The notes below the pieces were generated by a model. The model was not told where the DNA came from and did not search any database. It was given only the letters and a program-made list of their open reading frames with translations. Shown piece after piece: positions 35,205 to 44,944 of a stretch of 47,906 bases of DNA. The position numbers and the translations under genes are program-made. The stretch is from the NCBI GenBank assembly GCA_037176905.1, contig JBBBWG010006669.1:12234-60139 (forward strand), written 5' to 3'. Source of the stretch: Azolla pinnata. Taxonomy: Eukaryota > Streptophyta > Polypodiopsida > Salviniales > Salviniaceae. Positions within the stretch are counted from its first letter, which is position 1. The number at the start of each line of letters is the position of its first letter.

Positions 35205-35474
35205 CAAAGCATGGGTATGAGCGAATTGTTGTACATAATTTTGAACTAAGAACTTGACGGTGTTTATGCCAGATGAATCAATCGCATAGACATCAGGGTC
35301 TAGCTCCATTGCAAATTTACAAGATCCAACGTCCACAATCGGTGCTCCATCGCAGTTGAATCCGACTTGTTAATCCATCCAAGATTTGCCCACTATGTGT
35401 TGCCTTAAACAACGGATCGAATCAAGCACATTGATGACGACGACATTGCAGTCGAAAGCTAAGTAATCAAACTT

Positions 35475-36435
35475 GAGCTTATGCCCCGATGTGACACCGC
35501 AATTAGAGGTTTCTACTAGTTTTAAACCCTAACTTAATCAAGCTTAAGTAGAAGCCCAATAGACTATTGTTCTGCATAGCTCTTCTTTGTTATTAAACTT
35601 GAGATTATGCTTGATGCAACGCAGCAATTAAAGGTTCCTAATTTAAAACCCTAACTTAATCCTAGAACCTGAGCTTATGCCCTAATGCAGCACCACAATT
35701 AAAGGTTTCTACTTCTTTGGAACCCTATCTTAATCCTTGTTTTAAACCTGAACTTAATCGAGCTTAAGCAAAAGCCCAACAGACCGTTGTTCTGCAAAGC
35801 TCTTCTTCGCAATATCAAACCTGAGCTTATGCTCCGATGCGGCATCACAATTAAAGGTTTCCACTAGTTTGAAACCCTAACTTAATCAAGCTTAAGCAAA
35901 AGCCCAATAGGTTCTGCCCGTCATTCTGCAAAGCTCTTCTTTGGAATCAAACGTGAGCTTATGCCCCGATGCAACACCACAATTAAAGGTTTCCACTACT
36001 TTGGAACCCTAACTTAATCCTAGTTTGAAACCCTAACTCACTCCGAGTTTGNNNNNNNNNNNNNNNNNNNNNNNNNNNNNNNNNNNNNNNNNNNNNNNNN
36101 NNNNNNNNNNNNNNNNNNNNNNNNNNNNNNNNNNNNNNNNNNNNNNNNNNNAAACCCTAACCTAATCCTAGTTTTAAACCCTAATTAATCCTAGTTTGAA
36201 ACCCTAACTTAATCCTAGTTTGAAACCCCAACTTAATCCTAGTTTGAAACCCTAACTCACTCCTAGTTTGAAACCCTAACCTAATCCTAGTTTTAAACCC
36301 TAATTAATCCTAGTTTGAAACCCTAACTTAATCCTAGTTTGAAACCCTAACTTAATCCTAGTTTGAAACCCTAACTAACTAAATCAAGCTTAAGCAAAAG
36401 CCCAGTAGACTGTTGTTCTGCAAAAGCTCTTCTTT
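35475..36435. repeat. Telo-box-rich nested tandem array spanning an assembly gap
   Basis: Two layers. First, diverged units of about 70-152 bp starting with GAGCTTATGCCCCGATGC (at 35475, 35601, 35671, 35823, 35955), each followed by AATTAAAGGTTTC, AACCCTAACTTAATC and AAGCTTAAGCAAAAGCCCAA. Second, 23-24-bp monomers AAACCCTAACTTAATCCTAG + TTTG, tandem from about 36005 to 36378 around the 100-N gap. After the gap the monomers form a 119-bp higher-order unit of five variants repeated twice (36152-36270, 36271 onward). The final larger unit (AAGCTTAAGCAAAAGCCCAG...CTCTTCTTT) ends just before the AUG1 start codon. Confidence 0.93.
36052..36151. other. Assembly gap (100 N)
   Basis: Exactly 100 N, placed precisely at a monomer boundary inside the 24-bp array. 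The order of monomer variants continues correctly across it, so the true distance is probably zero or a multiple of about 119 bp. Confidence 0.98.
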
Positions 36436-36453
36436 CTCTGCAGGTCTTGGGCT

Positions 36454-38601
36454 ATGGTGATGGAAAGCTTCAGCAGGGAGAACAGCAGCAGCAGCAGCAG
36501 CATCGCCATGGATGCTAGTGCTGCTTCGACTGCATTCTCTTCCTCCTCCTCCTCCTCCTCGTCTTCCTCTGCTGCTCCTCCTCCTCCTTTTGATGCTGCC
36601 CACATCGCAGAGGTCAAGGCTTGGCTCGCCTCCTCCTTCGAAGCTGCAGGGAAAGATGTCCCCGACTTCGACCTCACCCCTCGCTCCCTCGCCCACCTGC
36701 ACAACCTCGCCTCCATTTCCACCTCCCGCTCCCTCGCCTCATCCATCGTTGCTTCCGAGCTCCGCCAGCAAGCCGCTGAATTCCACAGAGAAGGTAAGAT
36801 CCGATCTCCGCTTGCAGCTGTAGAGCTCTTATCAAATGTAGGTCTTTTGTTTTGTATTTTTCAAATTTGTTGCATCAGATCGTGAGGTTGGGTCTAACAC
36901 TGCTTCCCCCTCCCCCGCTCCTGTGGAATGTAGCGTATGTATACCGAAACTGCTCAGATCTCGAGCAAATATCTACCGCCTCTGAACACTAGACAGAAGA
37001 TTGTAATACTTTTGATGTAACTGTGTGGATAGTCTCGGTCTACCAGACTCTCTTGAAGAGAAGCGGAAAACAAGTTGCATTGTGCTGTGTTTAAACTCAT
37101 CCTTCTTCGGCAGTAAATTGACATAACCTGCAATCATGGCTTTTAGAGTCAAAGCATCACCACAGCTCAACAGAAAAGTGGTGTTTGAATGAGATGATAT
37201 CATGTACCGATTAGGTTCTTCTGCCCCTTTATTCTCTGCCTTCGATCATGTTTTTACAGATCATCCAGATCATGTTTCTAGTAAGGAGCATTTTTACAGG
37301 GTTCATGTTATATATCTTCGATTCCCTGGAGAATGCAGATCCACCTGGTGGTTGTAAAATCCCAATGAAGATTTAATTGGAAACATAGCATAGCATATCT
37401 AACAAGGCTCTCAAGTGTCCTTCGCTTCTGTCTCCATGTTTTCTCGTTTGTGAACAGCTGCGCGCATTAGAGAACTTTTGGAATCTGCTGGTTTGGCACA
37501 GGAGAATCTTTCTCAAGGTTGTGTTTCATCAGCTCAGATGCTTGCAAACGTTGCCCATCTGTTAAATCTCAAAGATGTGGAAGTAAGCAGGTATCGATGA
37601 TGCTGTAACAACTACCTCCTTTTGATGCTTCATTTCGATTGGTTCAGATGAGTGATCTCTGAAAGGTGTTCCATTCACCAGCTTTTTGATGGCATTTGGA
37701 GAATTATTGCTGCGGAAATCAGATGTAGAAGACAGGCGATCTAAAGCTCAAAAGGAATCAAAGCTACTGCTTGACAATACAAGAAAGGCAATCGCCAGAT
37801 TGAGTCATCTGAAGAGGTCTGTGAGCCTCACATGTTGGAACGGGAATCATGCAGTTTCTGATTGATATTAAATACATATGCATTTTACTTACACACTACA
37901 ACTTGAACTATATGGATAGATAGATAAGAAAAAAATCAGACTAACTATATCTGATGGGTTCTTCAGGACACTTGCACAGCTCGAAGAGGAGGTAGCAACA
38001 TGTGAAGGCCCCATGATGCAGTGGCAAACTAATTTGAAAATGATGGCTTCGAAGGAGCGTCAATATCTCCAACAGCTTGCAAATTATAAGGTATCGGTCA
38101 TTCCTGCAATGTTTGAGTGGGGTTATGTGATTATTTTAGACAAAAACAACAGAACTGATCTCAACGGCAAGATGAGTTGCCAAATGCATTTGAAAACATT
38201 TGTCGTTGTAGTGATGATGATAATGGATAAAAAATGAAAAAAAAAAGAATTTGATGCAGGCTGTGCTGACCCGTGTTGGATATACCCCTGAGATAAATCA
38301 TGGAGTTCTTATGCAAATGGTTGAAGTCCGGAAAGATCTGGAGAGGAAAACGAAGCCAATATTGGATACTCTGCGGAGTTACCAAGACTTACCCCCAGTA
38401 TGATGAAGTGGCTGCTTATTTTTGGACATTTCTCTATTTTCTTGATGGATTGCCGTGCTTAATACACGATACTTCTGCGTTGTTGTACAGGATAAAGCTT
38501 TGGCAGAGCTTGCTATCGAGGATAAGAGAAGAGAAATCGAGGCTGCTGAAAAGTACCTCGAAGATGCACTACAATCAGCGCTTAATACTCCGAGTGAGTG
38601 A
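36454..38601 (+). CDS. AUG1: Augmin complex subunit 1 (AUG1/HAUS1)
   Basis: Subunit of the eight-part augmin complex that recruits gamma-tubulin to existing microtubules for branched nucleation in the spindle, phragmoplast and cortical array. Six exons: 36454-36793, 37458-37590, 37682-37816, 37967-38090, 38260-38397 and 38491-38601. Phases agree and give 326 residues (Arabidopsis about 299). Diagnostic family blocks are IAEVKAWLASSFEAAGKDVPDFD, AARIRELLESAGLAQENL, SSAQMLANVAHLLNLKD, a central coiled coil, VGYTPEINHGVLMQMVE, TLRSYQDLPPDKALAELAIEDK and an end close to AEKYLEDALQSALN. The extra N-terminal length consists of two poly-Ser runs coded by AGC and TCC trinucleotide repeats. The start is uncertain between ATG 36454, 36460 and 36508; the last would give a length close to the usual one. 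Confidence 0.93.
36480..36593. repeat. AGC and TCC trinucleotide runs coding poly-Ser in AUG1
   Basis: (AGC)n at about 36482-36500 and (TCC)n at about 36540-36560, followed by TCCTC-rich DNA, give the two serine stretches and a short Ala/Pro stretch near the AUG1 N-terminus. Confidence 0.85.
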
Positions 38602-39962
38602 TGAAGATTCACTGATGAAAAAAAACCATGTGCTAACCGAGAGGCGTTTTCCCCGTTTGGAATCGAGGTCCAGAGGTCCACCTTCATTTTGTGTCTTAAC
38701 ACATTACACATGCTTATGGTTTGTGCGAAGCGAACAATGGCCATAACCTTCGTGGGCTCAATGATTCAGAAAAAAAGGAGCTTTGCGAAATCGAAGGCAT
38801 GCAATGAGGTATTGTGTGTGGTCTCTATGTCTGCCTTTAGACATTGATTACTCCTCATGGATACGAAACGCCAGCCTATTTGGTATTTTTGTACAAATAT
38901 AGACAACAATACTACAGGGTTTATGAGATTGTATACTGAATCAGCAATGCATCTGCAAGATTAAACCGCTGAATTCGATGACTAATCAATCATGTTGTTG
39001 TTCTTTGCAAGTCAATCAGCTATTTCGCCAGTCCTATTTATGTTAGCCCTGTAGTGGGTTTTTCCACTGTATCATGCACAGAATCCCCTCCTTGAGCAAG
39101 CTATGCAATGGCACAAGAATCATCCTTTTACTCAAAGAACTTATGGTGGCTAAAAGCTCCGCAATGAGGCCTCGCATAAATGTGGGTCTTCTTCAATTTT
39201 ACACTAGTTGAAAAAAATTCTATCATCCATGGCTTCATTTTGTTGTTTGTCGATGGCCCTCCATTCGTCGATTGTAGATGCAAAGAACAAGATGGAGGTT
39301 CGAACTATAGATGAACAGATAGCTGCGATTGGCCCGCATTCCATCATCGAGGGGGGCATCTCGCGGTCTTCTTTCTTCGCTCGCTTGTATTCGATCGCAG
39401 GAGACGAGATCTTTTGAAATGCAACAGCGGCTCGCGGCGCGATCGTCGCCGAAGAGAAACCAGAACGATTTCGATGGTTTCTTTCCAATTCCAACAGCCA
39501 GCTCCCCTTGCAGATCCCTCTACCATATGCACATGATACTAACACGTCTCCGAGTCGACAAAACTTCCGAAGAATGATCTCGCGAGCGAGTGTTCTGCTC
39601 TTTACAGTTACTAATCCGGAGATGCCATCGAGGTATAATCTAGATGAGGCACGGGCTTCATAATCACCTTGATTAAGGGCTTGCGCCCGGATTAAGCCGC
39701 TAATCACCCCGATTAAAAGAGCAATCAACAGAGCCTAGATTTCTTAATGGTGATTGAAATGGGAGTTCATAATTTTGAGCCAAAAATGAAGAAGAAAAGA
39801 AGAAGAAAAGAAGAAGAAGAAAGAAGAAGAAGAAAGAAGAAGAAGAAGAAGAAGGAAAAACTAGTTATCAACCTCCAAACAGTTCTCTGTCCGTTTGATC
39901 TCCGTCTCTGTTTCTTCCTTCCTTCCTTCCTTCCTTCCTTTCGTTCCTGTGAAGATAGAGAC
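38602..39962. other. Spacer between AUG1 and the calmodulin-like gene
   Basis: AUG1 3' flank and upstream region of the calmodulin-like gene. Near 39660-39730 TAATC/GATTA words form two small inverted repeats. A purine run (AAG/GAA, 39788-39856) and a TTCC run (39917-39940) lie just before the start codon. No gene recognised. Confidence 0.45.
39788..39940. repeat. AAG-rich and TTCC microsatellites in the leader of the calmodulin-like gene
   Basis: (GAA)n/(AAG)n purine tract at 39788-39856 and about five TTCC units at 39917-39940, both within 180 bases of the ATG at 39963. Confidence 0.85.
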
Positions 39963-41318
39963 ATGGCGGAGTCCCTCACGCCCCAACAGGTCCAAGAGTT
40001 CAAAGAAGCTTTCGACCTCTTCGATAAGAGCAGAGATGGTTGGTACCGGTAACTGTCGCATTTTCCTGAATGTTGATCTCTTCTCACACCCGACATTCGC
40101 TTCATTTCCGTCTCTTGAATATCCCTGGCCTTCTCTTCCCGCCCTTGCGACATTCGTCTTGTCGTGTGATCTTTTCGGTGCCGCTTTCTCCTTCGTTGTC
40201 TGGTTGCCTTGGGACGTTGATGATCAGTACTTCTTTGGTGGAGGCGGATGGAATGGTTTCTGCATCTTCGTTCGTGAAGATTTTCTGAATTTTCTTCTCC
40301 GCTGATGGATTGTATGAGAAAGGGTGCAAGCTATGGGGCGTTTGCCCGTAATTCGTAAGCATCTCCATTTCTAGTGTTCTGATATAGTAGTCTATGCTGC
40401 AGAGAGGAAGAAGACAAACACATGACATTTCTAATTAGTTAGAACTAATGCTACTAGAAGGATTGTTTTGCTGAATCAAGAGAAGTTAGCGTGGAAAAAG
40501 CCTTTCTTTTCTGCGCTCTTTCGGGTGTTTGATTATTGAGCATACGATTTGAAGCTGCAAGATGACGCGTTACAGGCTTTAGGGTGTAACGTTCGTTGCC
40601 ATGCTGTTATGCGAATGTGATCCTAGTAGAAATATGTGATGTTATGCGGATTGATGATCTGAAGAAAGGCGTCTCAGGATGGATCTGAACGAATGAGCGG
40701 CTTGCAGGTATTATTGCAAGCAAGGATCTGGGCACAGTGATGAGGTCGTTAGGGCAGAATCCTACAGAAGGGGAGATTCAAGACATGATCAACGATGCAG
40801 ATCCAAAGGGGAGGGGCACCATAGAGTTCGGCGCATTCTTAACGCTCATGGTCCACAAGCTCAAGGCAAGTTACATCATGCGATATAAGCAGCAAAATGG
40901 AAGGCACGGAATCTGCATTATAATTACAGCCTGCTTCATGTTTCTGGGCTTGATTTGCTGCAGGATAATGATTCAGAGGAAGAGCTGAAGGAGGCATTCA
41001 AAGTTTTCGACAAGGAAGGGAACGGCTTCATTGCTACAGGAGAGGTATTTGATTCATCTTCAACAAGTTGAGAAATCTCTCATGACATTGTTGTCTGTAG
41101 CAGTCTTCGCCATGGCTATGCTTTTTCCTAGCCAGCACATGGTCACGCTAAAAAAACAATCTGTATGAATCTGGAAAATGCAGCTTCGACACCTGATGAC
41201 GAATCTGGGAGAAGCTTTGACAGATGACGAAGCAGATGAGCTGATCCGCGAGGCTGGTATCGATCCCGAAGGTCAGATCAATTACAATGACTTTGTCAAG
41301 CTGCTTCTCTCCAAGTAG
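39963..41318 (+). CDS. Calmodulin-like protein with degenerate EF-hands
   Basis: Four exons, 39963-40038, 40708-40865, 40964-41044 and 41184-41318, give 149 residues, the same length and register as calmodulin ([21 protein letters not shown]...VKLLLSK). Four EF-hand loops are at 21-32, 57-68, 94-105 and 130-141. Loop 3 (D94, E96, N98, E105) looks able to bind calcium. Loop 1 has D21, S23, D25 but Asp at position 12. Loop 2 has lost ligands (K59, R61, A68). Loop 4 starts with Gly130 and ends with Asp141. It is therefore probably a Ca2+ sensor of reduced capacity or a structural light chain rather than true calmodulin. Intron 2 uses a GC donor (AAG|GCAAGT, 40866) with a normal CAG acceptor; GT alternatives break the frame. 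Related exon fragments lie inverted 2.5-3.5 kb downstream. Confidence 0.92.
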
Positions 41319-41910
41319 AGCCCATGGAAACTGCTTTAGACTGGAATTTCAGCAGATTTTCCCAAATAAATTAGGGTCCTACCTCTAAGTTCTCCATGGC
41401 TGAAAAAACATCTGCATTGCTTGTCAGAGTACCAAAGATTCTTCGCCCTTTAATCTCCATCAAGCTGATACATTTGCTGTCTATCTAGCCAAAATCCTAA
41501 TGTATTATGCTGATAAATTGAGCTTAGAGGTACTGTGAACACAAGCAAGATGCATTTGCAGCTGTACTCTATAGGCCAATTGTTATGGTGATAATAAGTT
41601 GGGTGCTCTCAACACATCTCTGAAGATGATAATAACAGTGCTGTCAAAGAGGGTCTACAACAACAAATTTCATGTGATCTTCAAACTGTAACTTCACAAT
41701 CATGTACACAGATTCAATTCTGAAAGCATATAGTAAACCATGTCACGCCTGTATTCATGTCAAAGAGATTCATAGTCACTGTGAAACATCTTCAACAGAT
41801 GTACATTCCCATCTATTATTAATCCGTCGCTAATAGTCGTGACCAGTTAGCAGAACGAGCATATAAGCGTGTCATCTGTGTCCAAACATTGTTGTACTGC
41901 AAAACTTTAA
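41319..41910. other. 3' flank of the calmodulin-like gene
   Basis: Probable 3' UTR (AAATAAATTAGG near 41365 holds a possible AATAAA) and spacer. No other gene seen. Confidence 0.4.
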
Positions 41911-42380
41911 ACATGGAGGAATGAATCCGGGCATATAATTATATGCTTGTTATTGACAGAGTGGTGAAGATTTGAGGAACTGTTTTGAGAGCATTCTAAT
42001 CATTCTGCGTAGGGAATCAGGATACAAGACAAAAGATACATATCGTTGGGACAATCAAGTAACGTTGAATGCAAATATTCGATCTTTAATCATGCGATAC
42101 CACAACATCACTGTGCAAAATGTCATTGATCTTACTAAGATTAACATGGAGGAATGAATCCGGGCATATAATTATATGCTTGTTATTGACAGAGTGGTTA
42201 AGATTTCATGAACTGTTTTGAGAGCATTCTAATCATTCTGCGTAGGGAATCAGGATACAAGACAAAAGATACATATCGTTGGGACAATCAAGTAACGTTG
42301 AATGCAAATATTCGATCTTTAATCATGCGATACCACAACATCACTGTGCAAAATGTCATTGATCTTACTAAGATTAACAT
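41911..42380. repeat. 233-bp tandem duplication
   Basis: A unit beginning ACATGGAGGAATGAATCCGG at 41911 is repeated from 42144 with only a few substitutions (for example GGTGAAGATTTGAGG versus GGTTAAGATTTCATG). The second copy ends at about 42380. Each copy carries the same roughly 60-codon open frame, but nothing else suggests coding. Confidence 0.97.
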
Positions 42381-42826
42381 CTCGTGTCTTCGTTGATCAG
42401 TAGATCTATTTTTTAAGTTCATAAAGTCTACATGCATCATTTGTAGCCTGATGGCAAACGTCTTGTACCTCACAAGACAACATCTCATGAATGTGATTAC
42501 GCACCAGTCAATTATTTCTCATGCTAGATTTTAATGTGCAAACCCCTTCCAGAATGTGCTTGTGCTTGGGGCTGTTGCTTCCAATTCAATCAAGAAATTG
42601 GCTTCGTTTTTTATTTTATTTTAATGATTTGTAGTTTGTTTTAGCTGATAGATGGTGATCGCCAAATTTTCAAAATGGAGTATGTTATGGGACTTACTGA
42701 GCTATATATTGTTTTTTCAACAGTTTGTTTCTTGTAAGTGTTATACTGTGATTGGGTTAAGCATCAGTCATGGACGGAATTCATTTGAGACATTGATTTG
42801 GTACACAGCAATCTCTTTTCAGATTG

Positions 42827-43578
42827 TTATCTGATAGATGAATGAGTACAAACTTTCTGTAAGATGATGATGGCGAAATCTCCTTTTGGCACAATGATAA
42901 CTTCATAGTCTTTTGCCCACACTCGTAGAAGTGTCATCTCTTGCTGGAAAAGATATCGAGCATTGAGCGCCATGCCAATTTCAGATCAGATCAGACTAAA
43001 ATAACAACAGGAGATGCAAAGTACTTACCGTAGGATCAATGGCGTGCAATGCATGGCTTGCCTTTGATGCCAGAGGACCAAGAAAGACAGCATGCTAAGG
43101 AGCAAACGGAATGATGTAAAATGATCAGTATGCTTTGATTAGGGATAGTTATAACTTCAGGACGCAGAGGCACAAACCAAATCATAAATCACTTAAGCCT
43201 TTTGCAACAAGTTTTTAGGTTAGCCCACAGCAGAATACATTCCCTGTGACAAAAGTAGGTAATGCTTCATAAGAACGTGAAATTTTGGTGCCCATTTTGT
43301 GAGGTTATACCTTCAATGTTGTTGCTTCATCCATGGTACTTTTGATTGGAATACCCATATAAGAGACAATCAAAGTTCCAAGTACACCTATAATTTCCGA
43401 GGTTATGTTAGAATGGAAAAAAACATTTAGGTTTGCCCACTAATACTTTTCTAATCCTCAGCAATCAACTGCTTCCGATTTATATTACCTACACCATGTT
43501 TCATTTTAGCCCTCTCCTGTTATTCAAAGTTTTACCTTTGTGGGAAGAAATACGCTTGAATGTTTCTTCCACCTCATG
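42827..43578 (-). CDS. DYNLRB: Dynein light chain Roadblock/LC7 type (5' exon unresolved)
   Basis: Homodimeric light chain that binds dynein intermediate chains. In plants with flagellated sperm it would serve axonemal dynein. Coding exons in transcript order: 43578-43536, 43387-43311, 43094-43029 and 42943-42827; phases match and give 100 residues here. The fold is recognisable from HEVEETFKRISSHKGVLGTLIV, MGIPIKSTMDEATTLK, LASKASHALHAIDP and the C-terminal strand region TLLRVWAKDYEVIIVPKGDFAIIILQK. Family members are about 96-105 residues and begin just before EVEETLKR, so only the start codon and a few residues are missing. They must come from an upstream exon ending in phase 0. An in-frame candidate is the EF-hand-like segment at 43726-43836. 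Confidence 0.88.
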
Positions 43579-43725
43579 CTGCAAATGCATTAATAAAAAA
43601 AGTTAAGACTAAATTCCTACAAAAACCATGACCATTCCTTAAAAGTTCCTACTCTATACCTGACCAGGACTTAAATCATCAGAGCCGAAAAAATTCAAAA
43701 CACTAAAACAATGAATAAGATTGAC

Positions 43726-43845
43726 CTTTCTCTGGAACAATTTTGCTGTTGCTATAAGCCGACCTTCTGGTTCAATTCCAGTTTCATGGATCAGATCATT
43801 TTCCTCGTCGTCTGCTAAAGTGTCTCTCAGATTTATTATCTTATG
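43726..43845 (-). pseudogene. EF-hand 4 remnant of a calmodulin-like gene, upstream of Roadblock
   Basis: The minus strand encodes NLRDTLADDEENDLIHETGI then EPEGR. It aligns along its length with exon 4 of the calmodulin-like gene at 39963-41318 ([20 protein letters not shown] then DPEGQ), and DNA similarity is also clear by eye. The frame stays open into AAG|GTCAAT (donor at 43725), a phase-0 site compatible with the first Roadblock exon at 43578. It lacks calcium ligands. It may be a dead remnant or an acquired exon; the sequence alone does not decide. Confidence 0.65.
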
Positions 43846-44660
43846 CTCAATTAAATATCACGGGAAGAGTTTTAAATGAAATGTTTTAGTAAGTTCGGTT
43901 GATTCAGCATTCAATCTTTCTACAGTAACTCTTGTTATATCTAATTTGGAGTTTTGATCTGTCTTCTTCACATTATCAGAACATATATGGAGACTGTCAC
44001 GATTTGACCAACCTCCGTAACTTCAAAAATTCTTCACAAACGATAAAACCATATTCCGACTGCCACCCAAAACGGAATCTATGAAGTGTAAACCAAAATT
44101 GCTCATTGGAAAAACTAAGGAGAAAGCATTATGGAAATGATTCCACAAACATTCAAAACAAGGATCAGAAAAGAAGGCTGCACCGAGGGAAAAGATGAAG
44201 AAAGCGAGTGATCATCTTCTTCGTCATCTGCTTAAGTTTCTCCAGACTTTTAGCTTATGCTTAAATAAACGTCGAGAAGAGTTAAAAAATGAAATGTTTT
44301 TTCAGCTCTTGATTCAGCACACAGTCTTTCAACTCTTATTATTTCTAATTTAGAGTGTTCATCCGTCGTCTGAAACTCCGCATACACTATGACAACAGAA
44401 ACGGAGACGTTCACAAATTGGTGAAGCTCCATAACTTCAACCGGCCTCCACAACTTCTACCCCTTTTCGCATACCATCGGAGCAGAAGTGGAGAAGCCAG
44501 AAAAAATCCTCACAAATGAGGACCAAACAATCGGAGCGCCACCAAAATGAAGAAGCAAACCAAAATCGATCATTGGAAAAACCATCGAGGGGCCATTTAC
44601 GGAAACGGCCGCGCAAACATTTGGAAACAAAGAGCAGAAAAGAAGGCTGCATGGTGGGGA
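43800..44660. repeat. Diverged ~0.42-0.47-kb tandem duplication
   Basis: Segments at about 43800-44205 and 44217-44680 match in order: TCGTC(G/A)TCTGCT at 43805/44221, GAAGAGTT..AAATGAAATGTTTT at 43864/44275, GATTCAGCA at 43911/44310, CATTGGAAAAAC at 44105/44570, and CAGAAAAGAAGGCTGCA at 44166/44635. The offsets grow from about 416 to 469 bp through indels. Both copies include a calmodulin-like exon 4 trace; in the 44.2-kb copy it is weak (CTGGAGAAACTTAAGCAGAT on the minus strand). Confidence 0.8.
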
Positions 44661-44689
44661 AAAGATGGAAGAAAGCGAGCATGGGAGAG

Positions 44690-44724
44690 CATGAGAGAGA
44701 GAGAGAGAAAGAGAAAGAGAAAGA
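44690..44724. repeat. (GA)n/(GAAA)n microsatellite
   Basis: GAGAGAGAGA followed by GAAAGAGAAAGAGAAAG, immediately inside the predicted donor end of the calmodulin-like exon 1 copy. Confidence 0.85.
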
Positions 44725-44727
44725 TAC

Positions 44728-44785
44728 CATCTCTCCGCTTGTCGAAGGGATCGAGAGCATCTTTGAGCTGCTGTGATTCCGCCAT
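44728..44785 (-). pseudogene. Exon 1 copy of a calmodulin-like gene
   Basis: Minus-strand ATG at 44785 opens MAESQQLKDALDPFDKRRD, followed by G|GTATCT at 44728. The calmodulin-like gene at 39963 has [25 protein letters not shown] with its exon end at the same place and phase (GATG|GT). The copy lacks six residues, an in-frame 18-base deletion, and has Pro inside the helix before loop 1. It may be the untested first exon of a chimeric Roadblock transcript, but its phase does not join directly to the Roadblock exon at 43578 (it would create a stop codon). Confidence 0.6.
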
Positions 44786-44944
44786 GCCCCCTGCAGGCTT
44801 GAGATCAAGGAGAGCGCAGCAAGATTGTCTTTGCTCCGGACAGAAGGGGTGATGAACAAGAAGGAGGGAGTTTCCTGTAATTCCACGAACCACTACCCTT
44901 CTACACGTTTTCAAGGAATTCCTATTCATGCCCAAAGATGAACC

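Noticed and set aside
41972..42396. Two similar 60-codon open frames
   Set aside because: They are the same sequence duplicated by the 233-bp tandem repeat. There is no similarity to known proteins and no sign of splicing.
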